From NCBI RefSeq assembly GCF_000348925.1, contig NZ_AODQ01000028.1, positions 1-42,125 of the forward strand: a stretch of DNA of 42,125 nucleotides. The letters run 5' to 3'. The notes under the pieces are model-generated. The model saw only the letters and a list, made by a program, of their open reading frames with translations, made no database searches and was not told the origin of the DNA. Both the position numbers and the translations under genes were made by a program. This DNA comes from Cesiribacter andamanensis AMV16 (GTDB lineage Bacteria; Bacteroidota; Bacteroidia; Cytophagales; Cyclobacteriaceae). This document shows, piece after piece, positions 34,525 through 42,125 of the stretch. Each line of letters starts with the position of its first letter. Position 1 is the stretch's first letter.

Positions 34525-34923
34525 TCAGAACGGTTCAAAAACCAGGCTTACCTGCCCCATTGAGCTCTTTTCATACATGGCAATGCAGTAGGGCTGGTAG
34601 GCAGCATCAACATTTACATCTCCGGGATAGAGCGCAGGGGGTACCGGGCTTCCTTCTTTAAAAAAATACACCCGCGTGGTGCCATACTTGGTGTGGGGCA
34701 TAAAATTGCCGTACTGCTGCAGCTGCTCCGGGCTGGCATCCCGCACGCTTACGGCATAGAGGCGAATGATGGGTCCGGTATTGTTCTCATTGCGGTAAAA
34801 AGCTACTTCCTGAAAGCCCCCGGGCAGGTCCTGCACGCCGGGCTGGCGCAGCAATTCCAGCAGCATCCAGCCAACAAGTAAAAGGGTAAGGGCTGTAACA
34901 CCCCATTTTAAGGGAGCTTTCAT
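34525..34923 (-). CDS. Conserved hypothetical single-pass membrane protein
   Basis: This 132-residue protein has a short basic start and one membrane helix (residues 8-24, GVTALTLLLVGWMLLEL). An exported domain of about 105 residues follows, with blocks EVAFYRNENNTGPIIRLYAV and GNFMPHTKYGTTRVYFF that look conserved, so I think it is a real Bacteroidota family protein without known function. The start at 34923 is an ATG. It is divergent from msrA across about 110 bp. Confidence 0.75.
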   Translation of the reverse strand: MKAPLKWGVTALTLLLVGWMLLELLRQPGVQDLPGGFQEVAFYRNENNTGPIIRLYAVSVRDASPEQLQQYGNFMPHTKYGTTRVYFFKEGSPVPPALYPGDVNVDAAYQPYCIAMYEKSSMGQVSLVFEPF

Positions 34924-35036
34924 AGGCAATTGCAGCTAGGGAGCGGCACAACGCGCTGCCCCTTTTGAGCGTACAGCAGGGAGGGAGGCATGCGCCATGC
35001 TTCCTGCAAAGATACTACAGCTTTCCCAGACCACCC

Positions 35037-35676
35037 ATGCCCGCCAATGCTGCGCCCCCTGCTGCTGCTACTGAAACCGCCACCTTTGCCCTGGGGTGTT
35101 TCTGGAAGCCCGATGCCCTCTTTGGCCTGCAGCAGGGGGTAGTGCGCACCCGCGTAGGCTATGCTGGCGGCAGCAGCCCCGCTCCCACCTACCGCAGCCT
35201 GGGCAACCATATCGAAAGTCTGCAGCTGGAGCATGACCCGCAGCAGATCGGCTATGAGCAGCTGCTCGACTTCTTCTTTAGCTGGCACACCCCTACCCGT
35301 CCGCCCTACAAACGGCAGTATGCCTCGGCCATTTTTTACCATACACCTGCCCAGCACCAGCAGGCGCTGGCCAAAAAAGAGGGTAGAACAGCGGCTGAAC
35401 ACCAGGGTTCATACGCTGTTCTACCCCTATGAAGGGTTTTACCTGGCCGAGCTGCGCCACCAAAATACCAGCTGCAGCGCCATGCGCAGCTACTGGCCCA
35501 TTTCAGGAAGCGCTACCCCCCAACAGGAGGACTTTATTGACGCCACGGTAACCGCCAGGGTCAATGGCCTGCTGTATGGCGGCAGCAGCGCTGCCCGGCT
35601 GGATACGTCTCCGGCCCTGGCCGCACTCCCTGCTCAGGAGCAGGCACTAGTGCGCCATGCTCTGGCTGTGTTGTGA
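35037..35676 (+). pseudogene. msrA: Peptide methionine sulfoxide reductase MsrA, interrupted by one frameshift
   Basis: MsrA reduces Met-S-sulfoxide in proteins. The first frame starts at 35037 and carries the catalytic GCFWKPDALFG (Cys21), RVGYAGG, the thioredoxin-linked HDPQQIGYEQLLDFFF and QYASAIFYHTPAQ. It then runs out of frame at about 35383. The other frame continues VEQRLNTRVHTLFYPYEGFYLAELRHQ to the stop at 35676. Removing one G from GGG at 35381-35383 joins them as ALAKKEVEQRLNTRV, giving a 212-residue protein. Its end overlaps the convergent phosphorylase gene by 30 bp. The gene is either recently broken or miscalled by one base. Confidence 0.85.
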
Positions 35677-37356
35677 CACCGCATGGCCATTGGGCTGGCT
35701 CATGGGGGCGTGGTAAATTTCCCGGTAATATTCATCGGCCATGCGGTCGGCGCCAAACTGGGGCACTACATCCTTCATGGCTTGTTTTACAATGGCCAGC
35801 CACTGCCCGTGGTTGCGGTAATAGGTAGGCACCACTTCCTGCTCCAGAATGCGCATCATGTGATCATAGTCGATATCATCCTGTACATGATCGGGCAGAG
35901 AGGTATCACAGATCGGGATCAGGAAGCTGTTTTCGCCATGGCGGGCAAACTCCGGAATCCAGCCATCCTGAATGGTAAAGTTGATGGCGCCATTCATGGC
36001 GGCCGTCATGCCGCTGGTACCTGAGGCCTCCCTTGGCCGGCGGGGGGTATTCAGCCACACATCGGCTCCCTGCTTCAGTTTCTTAGACAGGTTCTTTTCA
36101 TAGCCTGTGAGCACGGCTACATTGGGCCGCTGGTAGGACATCTCCATCAGGCGGTTAAATACCTCAATGGCGCCATAATCGAACGGATAGGGCTTACCCG
36201 CCCAGATGATCTGCACGGGCATATCGCTCCGGCTGATAAAATCCATAAAGCGGTGAATGTTGCGTAGCAGCAGATCGGCCCGCTTGTAGCCGGCAAAGCG
36301 CCTGGCCCATACAATGGTAAGCACATCCGGACGGAACAGCTTGCCGGTCTGGTCGGCCACTATTTCAAACAGGCCGCGCTTCATTTCTTCCTTACGCAGG
36401 GTAAGGGCTTTGTCGTCGTTGCGGTCTATGGCATCCTGCAGCTTCTGGTCTCGCCAGTAGGGCACATTCTGGGCATTGGTGATGGCCTTGATCTCGGAGA
36501 TGCCTTCATTGCCGTACCACATCTGGCGCGATACCTCGCCATGCAGCTGCGATACCCCATTGGCAATTTTGGAAAGGCGCAGGGCTGCCAGCGTATAGTT
36601 GAACTGCTCGCCATGCATGCCGCTGATGTAGCGGGCTTCTTCCAGCGGAACCGGCCCGAAGAACGACATCCGGTTCAGCAGCTCGATGTCGCGCTCCTCA
36701 TTACCGGCTTTCTCAGGGGTATGGGTAGTGAACACAATTTGTTTCTTTACCTCCTCCAGGTTGCGCATGCGGCCGTACATGTGGAAGGCCAGCGGCAGGG
36801 CATGGGCTTCGTTCATGTGGTAAATATCGGCGCCGCCCAGGGCTTCTACCACCTTGGCGCCCCCTATGCCCAGCACAATGCTCTGGGCAATGCGGGTCTC
36901 CTGCACGGGGTCGTACAGTTTGTAGGAAATGGTGCGGGCCAGGTGATCATTTTCAGGAATATCGGTGGTGAGCAGGTACATGGGCACCGTGCCAAAGGTA
37001 TCGGGGCGCAGCACCATGGCCTTTACCCATACGGGGCTGCCATGAATGATCACTTCTACCTTAATACCGGAATCTTCCAGAAAGGAGTAGTATTTCTTCT
37101 GGAACTGAATGCCCATACGCTGATCTTCGGTGCGGGTCTGGTCATAGTAGCCAAACTTCCAGAGCATGCCCACGCCAATCATGTTCTGGCGCAGGTCATA
37201 GGCGCTGCGCATGTGCGAGCCGGCCAGGTAGCCAAGGCCGCCCGAGTAGATCTTCAGGGCCTGGTCTATGCCAAACTCCATGGAGAAGTAAGCTACACGC
37301 GTATTGTATTTTTCGTTTATCTCGTAGGGGTGATACCACTTGTTGTACTTAGACAT
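35647..37356 (-). CDS. Alpha-glucan (glycogen) phosphorylase family protein, short Bacteroidota type
   Basis: This 569-residue GT35-family protein matches the short alpha-glucan phosphorylase type from its start (YFSMEFGIDQALKIYSGGLG) through IYHMNEAHALP, TTHTPEKAGNE, TIVWARRFAGYKRADL and the C-terminal EASGTSGMTAAMNGAINF. GT35 enzymes use PLP bound to a Lys in the motif EASGTSxMK; here the codon is ACG, Thr, so ordinary phosphorolysis is doubtful unless this subfamily uses a different chemistry. The protein otherwise looks full length. A LacI/MalR-like palindrome lies about 185 bp upstream. The last codons overlap the convergent msrA. Confidence 0.85.
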   Translation of the reverse strand: MSKYNKWYHPYEINEKYNTRVAYFSMEFGIDQALKIYSGGLGYLAGSHMRSAYDLRQNMIGVGMLWKFGYYDQTRTEDQRMGIQFQKKYYSFLEDSGIKVEVIIHGSPVWVKAMVLRPDTFGTVPMYLLTTDIPENDHLARTISYKLYDPVQETRIAQSIVLGIGGAKVVEALGGADIYHMNEAHALPLAFHMYGRMRNLEEVKKQIVFTTHTPEKAGNEERDIELLNRMSFFGPVPLEEARYISGMHGEQFNYTLAALRLSKIANGVSQLHGEVSRQMWYGNEGISEIKAITNAQNVPYWRDQKLQDAIDRNDDKALTLRKEEMKRGLFEIVADQTGKLFRPDVLTIVWARRFAGYKRADLLLRNIHRFMDFISRSDMPVQIIWAGKPYPFDYGAIEVFNRLMEMSYQRPNVAVLTGYEKNLSKKLKQGADVWLNTPRRPREASGTSGMTAAMNGAINFTIQDGWIPEFARHGENSFLIPICDTSLPDHVQDDIDYDHMMRILEQEVVPTYYRNHGQWLAIVKQAMKDVVPQFGADRMADEYYREIYHAPMSQPNGHAVSQHSQSMAH

Positions 37357-37389
37357 ACACTTCTTAGTTCTGTTCTACAATCCTTTTAT

Positions 37390-37552
37390 ACGTTTGCACA
37401 AAGCAACTGATTATGAGGAGCTCAGGTAAAAGTTTCTGGCTGAAGAAAACGCACCCGAACCCTTTTTCAAGTCATAATATTACTATTTTGTTTGAACATT
37501 TTTTTGTTAAAATGGGCCTATAAATTGCATCATCCCAATACAAACGTTTGCA
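37390..37552 (-). promoter_or_regulatory. LacI/MalR-like operator palindrome and half-site upstream of the phosphorylase gene
   Basis: CAAACGTTTG (37541-37550), read as TGCAAACGTTTGTA on the minus strand, resembles LacI-family operators such as MalR's. ACGTTTGCA occurs at 37544-37552 and again at 37390-37398. No LacI-type regulator is in the window. Confidence 0.4.
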
Positions 37553-37812
37553 AAGCCCCATAGAGGCTCTTTTCAACTTTCTCTAGCCGTGCGCAAACAC
37601 CAACCCTCTGTTGCAAATTGAATATTTCAAAGACAGAGCAGCGATTTTTCTACGAAATTGATACCCTCTGCGCACGCTCACAACTGCCTGATCTGAAAGT
37701 ACTTACCTTAACAAATCACTTGCCAGGCCTCAAATCTCTGATAAAGGGGCTGAATTCTCCCTTGAAGGCCAATAAACACATGTTGCTTCTCCTGTAACTT
37801 AAGAAAGTATAC
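37553..37812. other. Intergenic region without visible genes
   Basis: Together with the operator region to its left, this stretch separates the divergent phosphorylase and DUF983 genes. I see no gene, RNA or terminator in it. Confidence 0.5.
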
Positions 37813-37820
37813 TATACTTG
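37813..37820 (+). promoter_or_regulatory. -7 box of the DUF983 gene
   Basis: TATACTTG matches TAnnTTTG with one change, 31 nt before the start at 37851. It rules out an in-frame start at 37818. Confidence 0.5.
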
Positions 37821-37850
37821 CAGATATGTAAGGAATTAGCTCAAAGTAGC

Positions 37851-38243
37851 ATGAGTGCCAGACGATCTCTGCTTTATAGCATACTGACGACCAAATGCCC
37901 CCGCTGCCGGGAGGGAAACATGTTTCTGCCCGGGAGCTTGTATACCCCCCGCTTTGCCCGGATGCATCCCCGCTGCGCCTGCTGCGGCCAGTCCTTTGAG
38001 CCGGAACCGGGCTACTACTTCGGGGCTATGTTCGTTAGCTACGCCATTAGCACCGCCATTTTTCTGGTAGCCCTCTTTGTGCTATCGCTGCTGGCCGACG
38101 AAATTACCATGCTCATGGTGTTTGTAACGGTGGTTGGGGTGGTGGTAGGCCTGCTCCCCATTATTTTCCGGCTTTCGCGCTCGCTCTGGATCAGCATTTT
38201 TATTCACTATGAAGGCCCCTGTGAGCAGATCAAAAAGCGCTGA
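37851..38243 (+). CDS. DUF983 small zinc-ribbon membrane protein
   Basis: This 130-residue protein opens with a zinc-ribbon pattern: TKCPRCREGNMF and HPRCACCGQSFEPEPGYYFGAMFVSYA supply two CxxC pairs. Two membrane helices follow (FLVALFVLSLLA and VFVTVVGVVVGLLPIIF). DUF983 proteins are common in Bacteroidota and Alphaproteobacteria and have no established function. The start at 37851 is fixed by the -7 box just upstream. The pgeF gene begins 37 nt after its stop and may be co-transcribed. Confidence 0.88.
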   Translation: MSARRSLLYSILTTKCPRCREGNMFLPGSLYTPRFARMHPRCACCGQSFEPEPGYYFGAMFVSYAISTAIFLVALFVLSLLADEITMLMVFVTVVGVVVGLLPIIFRLSRSLWISIFIHYEGPCEQIKKR

Positions 38244-38280
38244 CCCTACCCCCTTTACCCTTCCCCCCTATCACCAGCCC

Positions 38281-39054
38281 ATGAAGCGCATCAACCCTCA
38301 AACGCTGCCCCTCTGGCAGTTTGACCAGCTGGCCGCCGAGCCCGGCATCCGGCATTTTGTAAGCGAACGGAGCACCCCCAATGAAGAAGAATTTACGCTG
38401 AGCTACTCCAGCAGTCCAGACCGGGAGGCTGTGCGCAGCAACCGCCGCCAGCTGGCAGTCGCCCTGGGCCTGGCCGAAGATCGCCTCTATTTTCCCTCGC
38501 AGGTGCACCAGACCCGCATTGTGGCCGTAAGCAGCCAGACCACAGCTGCCGAGCTGCAGGAAACCGATGCACTCATTACCCAGGAAAGAGGCATTGGCCT
38601 GGCCGTACTCTCGGCCGATTGTGTGCCCATCCTGCTCTACGACCGGCGCCATGGGGCTGTGGGAGCGGTACACTCAGGCTGGCGGGGCACAGTAGCCCGC
38701 ATTCTGGAAAAAACCTTGCTGGAAATGCAGGCCCGTTTTGGCACCCGGGGAGAAGATCTGCTGGCCGGCATTGGCCCCTCGGTGTGCCAGGAGGCCTATG
38801 AGGTGGGCCAGGAAGTAGTGCAGGCAGTAGAAGAAGCCTTTGGCAGCCAAAGCAGGCTGTTGCTGCTGCCCCAGCCTGATGAGAAAGCCCGGCTGGACCT
38901 CTGGAAGGCCAATGTGCTGCAGCTGGAAGCCTTTGGGGTGCCCCAGCAGCAGATAGAGCTGGCCAAGTTGTGCACCGTACAGAACAATGCCCGCTTTTCT
39001 CGGCCCGCAAGGGAGATCGCGGACCGCTTTGCCGCCGGCATTCAGCTGCGCTAA
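38281..39054 (+). CDS. pgeF: Multicopper polyphenol oxidase/laccase-domain protein (PgeF/YfiH)
   Basis: This 257-residue protein belongs to the laccase-domain family also known as PgeF, a peptidoglycan-editing enzyme in E. coli, or as purine nucleoside phosphorylase. The metal-site residues appear in QVHQTRIV, LSADCVPILLYD and AVHSGWRGT. The C-terminus ends DRFAAGIQLR as expected. Between NNARF and DRFAAG, however, the residues SRPAREIA differ from the usual FFSARxxG block. The +1 reading gives FSARKGDR, so a lost T near 38995-38998 and an extra G near 39020 together explain it. The gene ends tail to tail with the DUF4403 gene in CTAA. Confidence 0.85.
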   Translation: MKRINPQTLPLWQFDQLAAEPGIRHFVSERSTPNEEEFTLSYSSSPDREAVRSNRRQLAVALGLAEDRLYFPSQVHQTRIVAVSSQTTAAELQETDALITQERGIGLAVLSADCVPILLYDRRHGAVGAVHSGWRGTVARILEKTLLEMQARFGTRGEDLLAGIGPSVCQEAYEVGQEVVQAVEEAFGSQSRLLLLPQPDEKARLDLWKANVLQLEAFGVPQQQIELAKLCTVQNNARFSRPAREIADRFAAGIQLR

Positions 39055-39700
39055 AGTGGCGGCAGGCCTCATGGGCCATGTCTTGGGGCATGAGACTCAG
39101 CAGGTCCTGCACCCTGGCCTCAAGCTGTGCCTGCACCACTACCGTAAGGCTAATGCCTTCCGGCCCGGCTTTAACATCGGCCACCTGCAGTGTGTCAACG
39201 CCCCCCTGCAGCTGCAACCCCTTTAGCTCCATTCCCGCAGCAAGCCGCTCATTGATTTTGCCTAGTTCGCGGGCAATGATATCCCCTACCCGAAAACGGG
39301 CGCGTTTCAGCACCTGCTCATAGCCCACACTGTTGGCCAGCATCTCCAGCGAGCCATTATACAGGCGGCTTTGGGTGCGGGCATCCACTTTGTACTTGCG
39401 CACCCAGAGCAGCTGGCGCTGATTATCGTAACCCAGCTCGGCCAGCACATACAGATCTACCCCCTCCCGCTTAAAAAGGGTGCGCAACATGTCCAGCTTT
39501 ACTTTTAGCAGCAGATCATAGTCGGGGCTGGGGCTGGGAGCCATACGCAGGTCCAGCAGGCGGGCATAGGGTTCTTCGCCTTCGGCGGTGGAGGGGGGCA
39601 GCACCTGCCCCAGCATTTTTTTGCGGGCGGCCGCTTCCAGGGCAGCATACGATAGGGTAACAGGAAGGTCAATCCGAACGGCAGGGGTAGAGGTATCCAT
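39051..39700 (-). CDS. DUF4403-like protein, probably frameshifted near its C-terminus
   Basis: The protein starts MDTSTPAVRIDLPVTLSYAA and resembles the C-terminal half of DUF4403 proteins: VKLDMLRTLFKREGVDLYV, YNGSLEMLANSVGYEQVLK, IINERLAAG-type and LKGLQLQGGVDTLQVADV patterns. No signal peptide is seen, and it is shorter than the usual 450 residues. As written, the frame runs on through about 475 bp antisense to pgeF. One extra base near 39074-39080 (for example GAGGCC to GAGGGCC) would end the protein at HEGLPPL and TAG 39053-39051, overlapping the pgeF stop in CTAA. I judge that end more likely. Function is unknown. Confidence 0.6.
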
Positions 39701-40065
39701 GAATAAAAAAAAGGGCTACATAAATTGGGGGTGGAAGGGGGCCTGATCGATCCGCCCATCCACAGAGCGTACGCAAAATAGGCAAGCCCGTATAAAAGTA
39801 AACAAAAAGAAGCCCCAAATCGTAAAGATCGGGGCTTTTCCTGCGCTGGCTTATACAGCAGGCCGGCATGCAGCCAGGCACTGGGCAGGGTTTAAAACTT
39901 CAGGTCCTGTTGGCTGTGCTGCTGACCCCTTACCCCGACTGGCATAAGCTTTCTCCTAAAGGCCTGAGCGTATGTTTGCCCTCCCGGCGGAGCTGGGTGG
40001 TGCAGGGGGTGGCAGCCCTGCCGGGAGGGCCCATGGAGTCATCCTATGGATGAGATGACGGCTCC
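39701..40065. other. Intergenic region with two hairpins
   Basis: No gene is convincing here. It contains a terminator-like hairpin (39804-39840) and a perfect 11-bp inverted repeat GCCCTCCCGGC/GCCGGGAGGGC (39978-39988 and 40020-40030). Confidence 0.6.
39804..39840. terminator. Hairpin terminator between the astacin and DUF4403 genes
   Basis: The stem AAGCCCC/GGGGCTT has an A-rich left flank and T-rich right flank, so it could act on either strand. Confidence 0.6.
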
Positions 40066-41265
40066 TTATTCCGCCCTGAGGGACTCTTTCAGCGCATCGA
40101 TCATGGCATTGAATGCAGAGGCTTTAGGGCCCGTAATAAAGTGTGAGGGTTTGAGCCTGCCACTACTATGGATATGCTTTTGCGCATCCGAAAGCCGGGC
40201 AATGGCGGTGGTGGTATTGCCGGCTTTAAGCTGCTCCTCTACGCCCTTTAACTTGTTTGTAAAGGCGTTGAGCCTGTTGCCGGCCGATTTGCCCGGCCCA
40301 CTGCCCTGCAGGCTCCCCTCGGCCACAAAGGCCTGGAAATGTTGCAGCAGCGCCGCTATCGTCATAACTGGTTCCTCCACCGGGGGCTCCTCTACCGGCT
40401 CCTCAACAGGGGCTGGGTACATGTGATTGATGATAGCCAGATCACCTGCCGAAAGCCGATTCCGCTGATAGGAATAGAGGGAACCATCTGTCCGGGTAAT
40501 GGTGGGCTGGCCATTTATGGAAAAGGAATAGGGATGGTACATCATGATTGAATTAAAATCAAATCCACCATGATCGAAACCATCATACCCCTGCTCGGTG
40601 TAGGTCATGAAGGCATGGTAATACTGAGGCTGGATATTCTCATAATGGATAGTAACGAACTGATCCCGGTCTGCCCGGCTTTGTTCATGCCACAGGCCCA
40701 GTGCATGCCCTATTTCATGAATGGTGCTACCTGTAGAACAGCCCCGGCCTACACTGATGAACTGGCCCCCGCCTATCATGCCCACATAGGAGTAGCAGCC
40801 GTCGCCCTCGCCGAAATAAATATAGTTGTTCTGGGTAGTCCGCTTTACAAATGTAATGGGGGTAGTTGCCTCCCAGTGAGCAATTGCCTCCAGCACCCGA
40901 TACGTTGCCGGCAGGGCAGGATCAATGGCATAATAGACCGTATTCTCGGGCCAGCGTACGGCCTGCAGGCTTCGGCCGGTGCCTTTTACCCGCTGCCCTT
41001 CTTCCGGTGCAGGGGCTGTCAGCTGTTCCCTGCTCAGGAGAATATCCCCCTGAAAGACGGCTTTGTTGTCGATAAGGCTGTAGGTAATGGGGGCACCATA
41101 GAGAAGGCCCTCGGTCAGTATTCCTTCCTGGCCGGGATAGGCTACTTCGCCTGCGAAGGGGTCGGGTATTTCGGAAAGGGGCGCAGGCGGCTCATCCATA
41201 TCCGATTGGCAGGCGGCAAACACCAGTAGGGCCGCCATGGCGGGTAAATGTAAAAATGCTTTCAT
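40066..41265 (-). CDS. Astacin-family (M12A) zinc metalloprotease lipoprotein
   Basis: This 399-residue lipoprotein has the signal and lipobox MKAFLHLPAMAALLVFAACQSD, with Cys20. A propeptide-like region follows, then an astacin catalytic domain from about residue 105. The zinc motif is TIHEIGHALGLWHEQSRAD and the Met-turn SIMMYHPYSF. Cysteines in GDGCYSYVG and GRGCSTGS can form the usual disulfide. A Pro/Glu/Val linker (PVEEPVEEPPVEEPV) leads to a helical C-terminal domain resembling FIVAR or similar surface-binding modules. The protease should sit on the outer membrane or be released. The start at 41265 is chosen for the signal peptide; the frame stays open upstream. It stands alone. Confidence 0.92.
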   Translation of the reverse strand: MKAFLHLPAMAALLVFAACQSDMDEPPAPLSEIPDPFAGEVAYPGQEGILTEGLLYGAPITYSLIDNKAVFQGDILLSREQLTAPAPEEGQRVKGTGRSLQAVRWPENTVYYAIDPALPATYRVLEAIAHWEATTPITFVKRTTQNNYIYFGEGDGCYSYVGMIGGGQFISVGRGCSTGSTIHEIGHALGLWHEQSRADRDQFVTIHYENIQPQYYHAFMTYTEQGYDGFDHGGFDFNSIMMYHPYSFSINGQPTITRTDGSLYSYQRNRLSAGDLAIINHMYPAPVEEPVEEPPVEEPVMTIAALLQHFQAFVAEGSLQGSGPGKSAGNRLNAFTNKLKGVEEQLKAGNTTTAIARLSDAQKHIHSSGRLKPSHFITGPKASAFNAMIDALKESLRAE

Positions 41266-41866
41266 ACTAGGGTAGCTTGTTTTAAAAAATAAAAGTAAAA
41301 TCAGCGAATGCAACCTTTTTACCAGATGGCAAACGCACTAAATGCGTAGAATACGGACAAAAAATTTCCCGGCACCACCAGCAAAGGTACCCCCCTTGTA
41401 GCGCACACAACCCGTCCCCTCAGCTGTCTGAAGCAGAGAGCCAGCAAATGCTACTGTTAAAAGAAATGGCGTATAAAGAGAATTTGCCTACAACGCAGAT
41501 CAAGCTTCCGGAATGCGTACCAGCAGACCACTCTATTCAGGAGATCTCACACCGTTCAACCTCCTCACTATCACACCCTTTCACCCGGAGAGTGCATACG
41601 ATAAAGATAACAAAAGAGCTGAATTGACGCCCCTTATCTTGACTATTTTTTGAAAAAAATTAGATTGAAGCAGGATAAGTACCCTGCGAGCCTTTTCCTT
41701 CGCCCTATCAGGCAGCAGCCGAATTTATTCTGGAATGAAGGAGTAAGGTAGACGAGGCCTACAAGCTCCCATAAACTGGCCCATCAACTGCCGCTCGTTT
41801 AAAACGCAGCCCATCCAGCGCCTACAAACACAAAAGCCTCCAGCATACGCTAAGAGGCTTTTTTAG
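41266..41866. other. Intergenic region before tRNA-Lys
   Basis: No gene is supported. A 59-codon plus frame (41448-41627) lacks any homology. The tRNA-Lys terminator (41832-41864) lies at its right end. Confidence 0.55.
41832..41864 (-). terminator. Terminator after tRNA-Lys
   Basis: The stem AAAAGCCTC/GAGGCTTTT, with T tracts on both strands, lies just past the tRNA 3' end on the minus strand. Confidence 0.8.
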
Positions 41867-41939
41867 TGATCCCGCTGGGATTCGAACCCAGGACCCATAC
41901 ATTAAAAGTGTATTGCTCTACCAGCTGAGCTACGGAATC
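41867..41939 (-). tRNA. tRNA-Lys (anticodon TTT)
   Basis: The 73-nt cloverleaf has acceptor GATTCCG/CGGGATC with discriminator A, D-arm AGCTCAGCTGGTAGAGC, anticodon stem ATACA/TGTAT with loop CTTTTAA, and T-arm CTGGGTTCGAATCCCAG. Confidence 0.95.
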
Positions 41940-42039
41940 AGGATCTTTATACATTCCTACAGGCAGCCTGCAGAATCTGGTACAATTAAATTTTCAGAGT
42001 GCTATATTTTCCGCTTCCCGGAAAACGTTTTTACTTTGG

Positions 42040-42125
42040 TGATTCCGCCGGGCCACGCGGGCTGGGATTCGAACCGCGCGGGTCTCGCCTGACCGGCGGC
42101 CGCCCAGGACCCATACAGTAAACGT
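42040..42125 (-). pseudogene. tRNA-Lys-like sequence interrupted by two GC-rich insertions, cut by the window edge
   Basis: Blocks TGATTCCGC, CTGGGATTCGAACC and CCAGGACCCATACAGTAAACGT match the adjacent tRNA-Lys in order. They are separated by 13 nt (42049-42061) and 27 nt (42076-42102) of very GC-rich sequence, and the anticodon loop differs (U33 is replaced). It cannot fold as a normal tRNA as written. Confidence 0.6.

Noticed and set aside
39868-40053. 61-codon plus frame between the DUF4403 and astacin genes
   Set aside because: It spans the GC-rich hairpin, has no homology and lies in a terminator-rich gap.
41448-41627. Small plus frame of 59 codons before tRNA-Lys
   Set aside because: No signal peptide, homology, promoter or ribosome-site support; composition looks non-coding.

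Overview
The window comes from a moderately GC-rich member of the Bacteroidota, most likely Cytophagales. The evidence is the -7 promoter motif TAnnTTTG, the absence of clear Shine-Dalgarno sites, and families typical of that phylum (DUF2911, DUF4403, DUF983, SPW-repeat/VKOR proteins, LytS/LytTR pairs, CopB-type ATPases with a His/Met-rich barrel partner, HMA-AraC regulators). The genus cannot be fixed from the sequence alone.

Bases 1-11,400 are a sulfur-handling island: a TlpA-type thioredoxin, a DoxX-DsrE polypeptide, an OprD-like porin, a CoA-disulfide-reductase/rhodanese flavoprotein, a TauE/SafE exporter, a persulfide-dioxygenase-like protein with two rhodanese domains, a single-domain rhodanese, a tandem universal stress protein, a split YeeE/YedE transporter pair and a DUF2892 membrane protein. 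Six transcription units in this island carry a CRP/FNR-like palindrome (TGTGAC-N4-GTCACA type). Its centre lies 36.5 nt from the last base of the -7 box in five cases and 35.5 nt in the sixth. That is class II activator geometry and ties the genes into one regulon for reduced-sulfur import, persulfide oxidation and sulfite export.

Bases 11,400-21,500 hold an MFS transporter and a copper locus: a CopB-type P-ATPase with a beta-barrel partner, a DUF2911 lipoprotein, an SPW/VKOR membrane protein followed by an MGH1-type glycosidase, a Cys-rich copper-storage protein and an HMA-AraC regulator. A gene-poor kilobase with a restriction-modification relic follows, then a 1,194-residue multi-PAS sensor kinase of mosaic base composition.

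Bases 26,260-28,350 are a small tRNA-Leu-associated module: a Fic AMP-transferase gene lies between an intact tRNA-Leu(GAG) and a collinear decayed copy of the same unit (3' half of the tRNA, terminator, spacer, fic start). After it come an ergothioneine operon (egtB-egtD), a LytS/LytTR two-component pair, msrA, a glycogen-phosphorylase-like gene whose PLP lysine position reads Thr, DUF983 and pgeF genes, a DUF4403 gene, an astacin metalloprotease lipoprotein, tRNA-Lys, and an odd interrupted tRNA-Lys-like sequence at the right edge.

Two genome-scale features stand out. Three genes carry in-frame 15-bp minisatellites encoding pentapeptide repeats. At least five genes show single-base frame breaks, most in or beside short homopolymers, that one added or removed base repairs into recognised family sequence; this suggests residual indel errors in a draft assembly, or recent decay.
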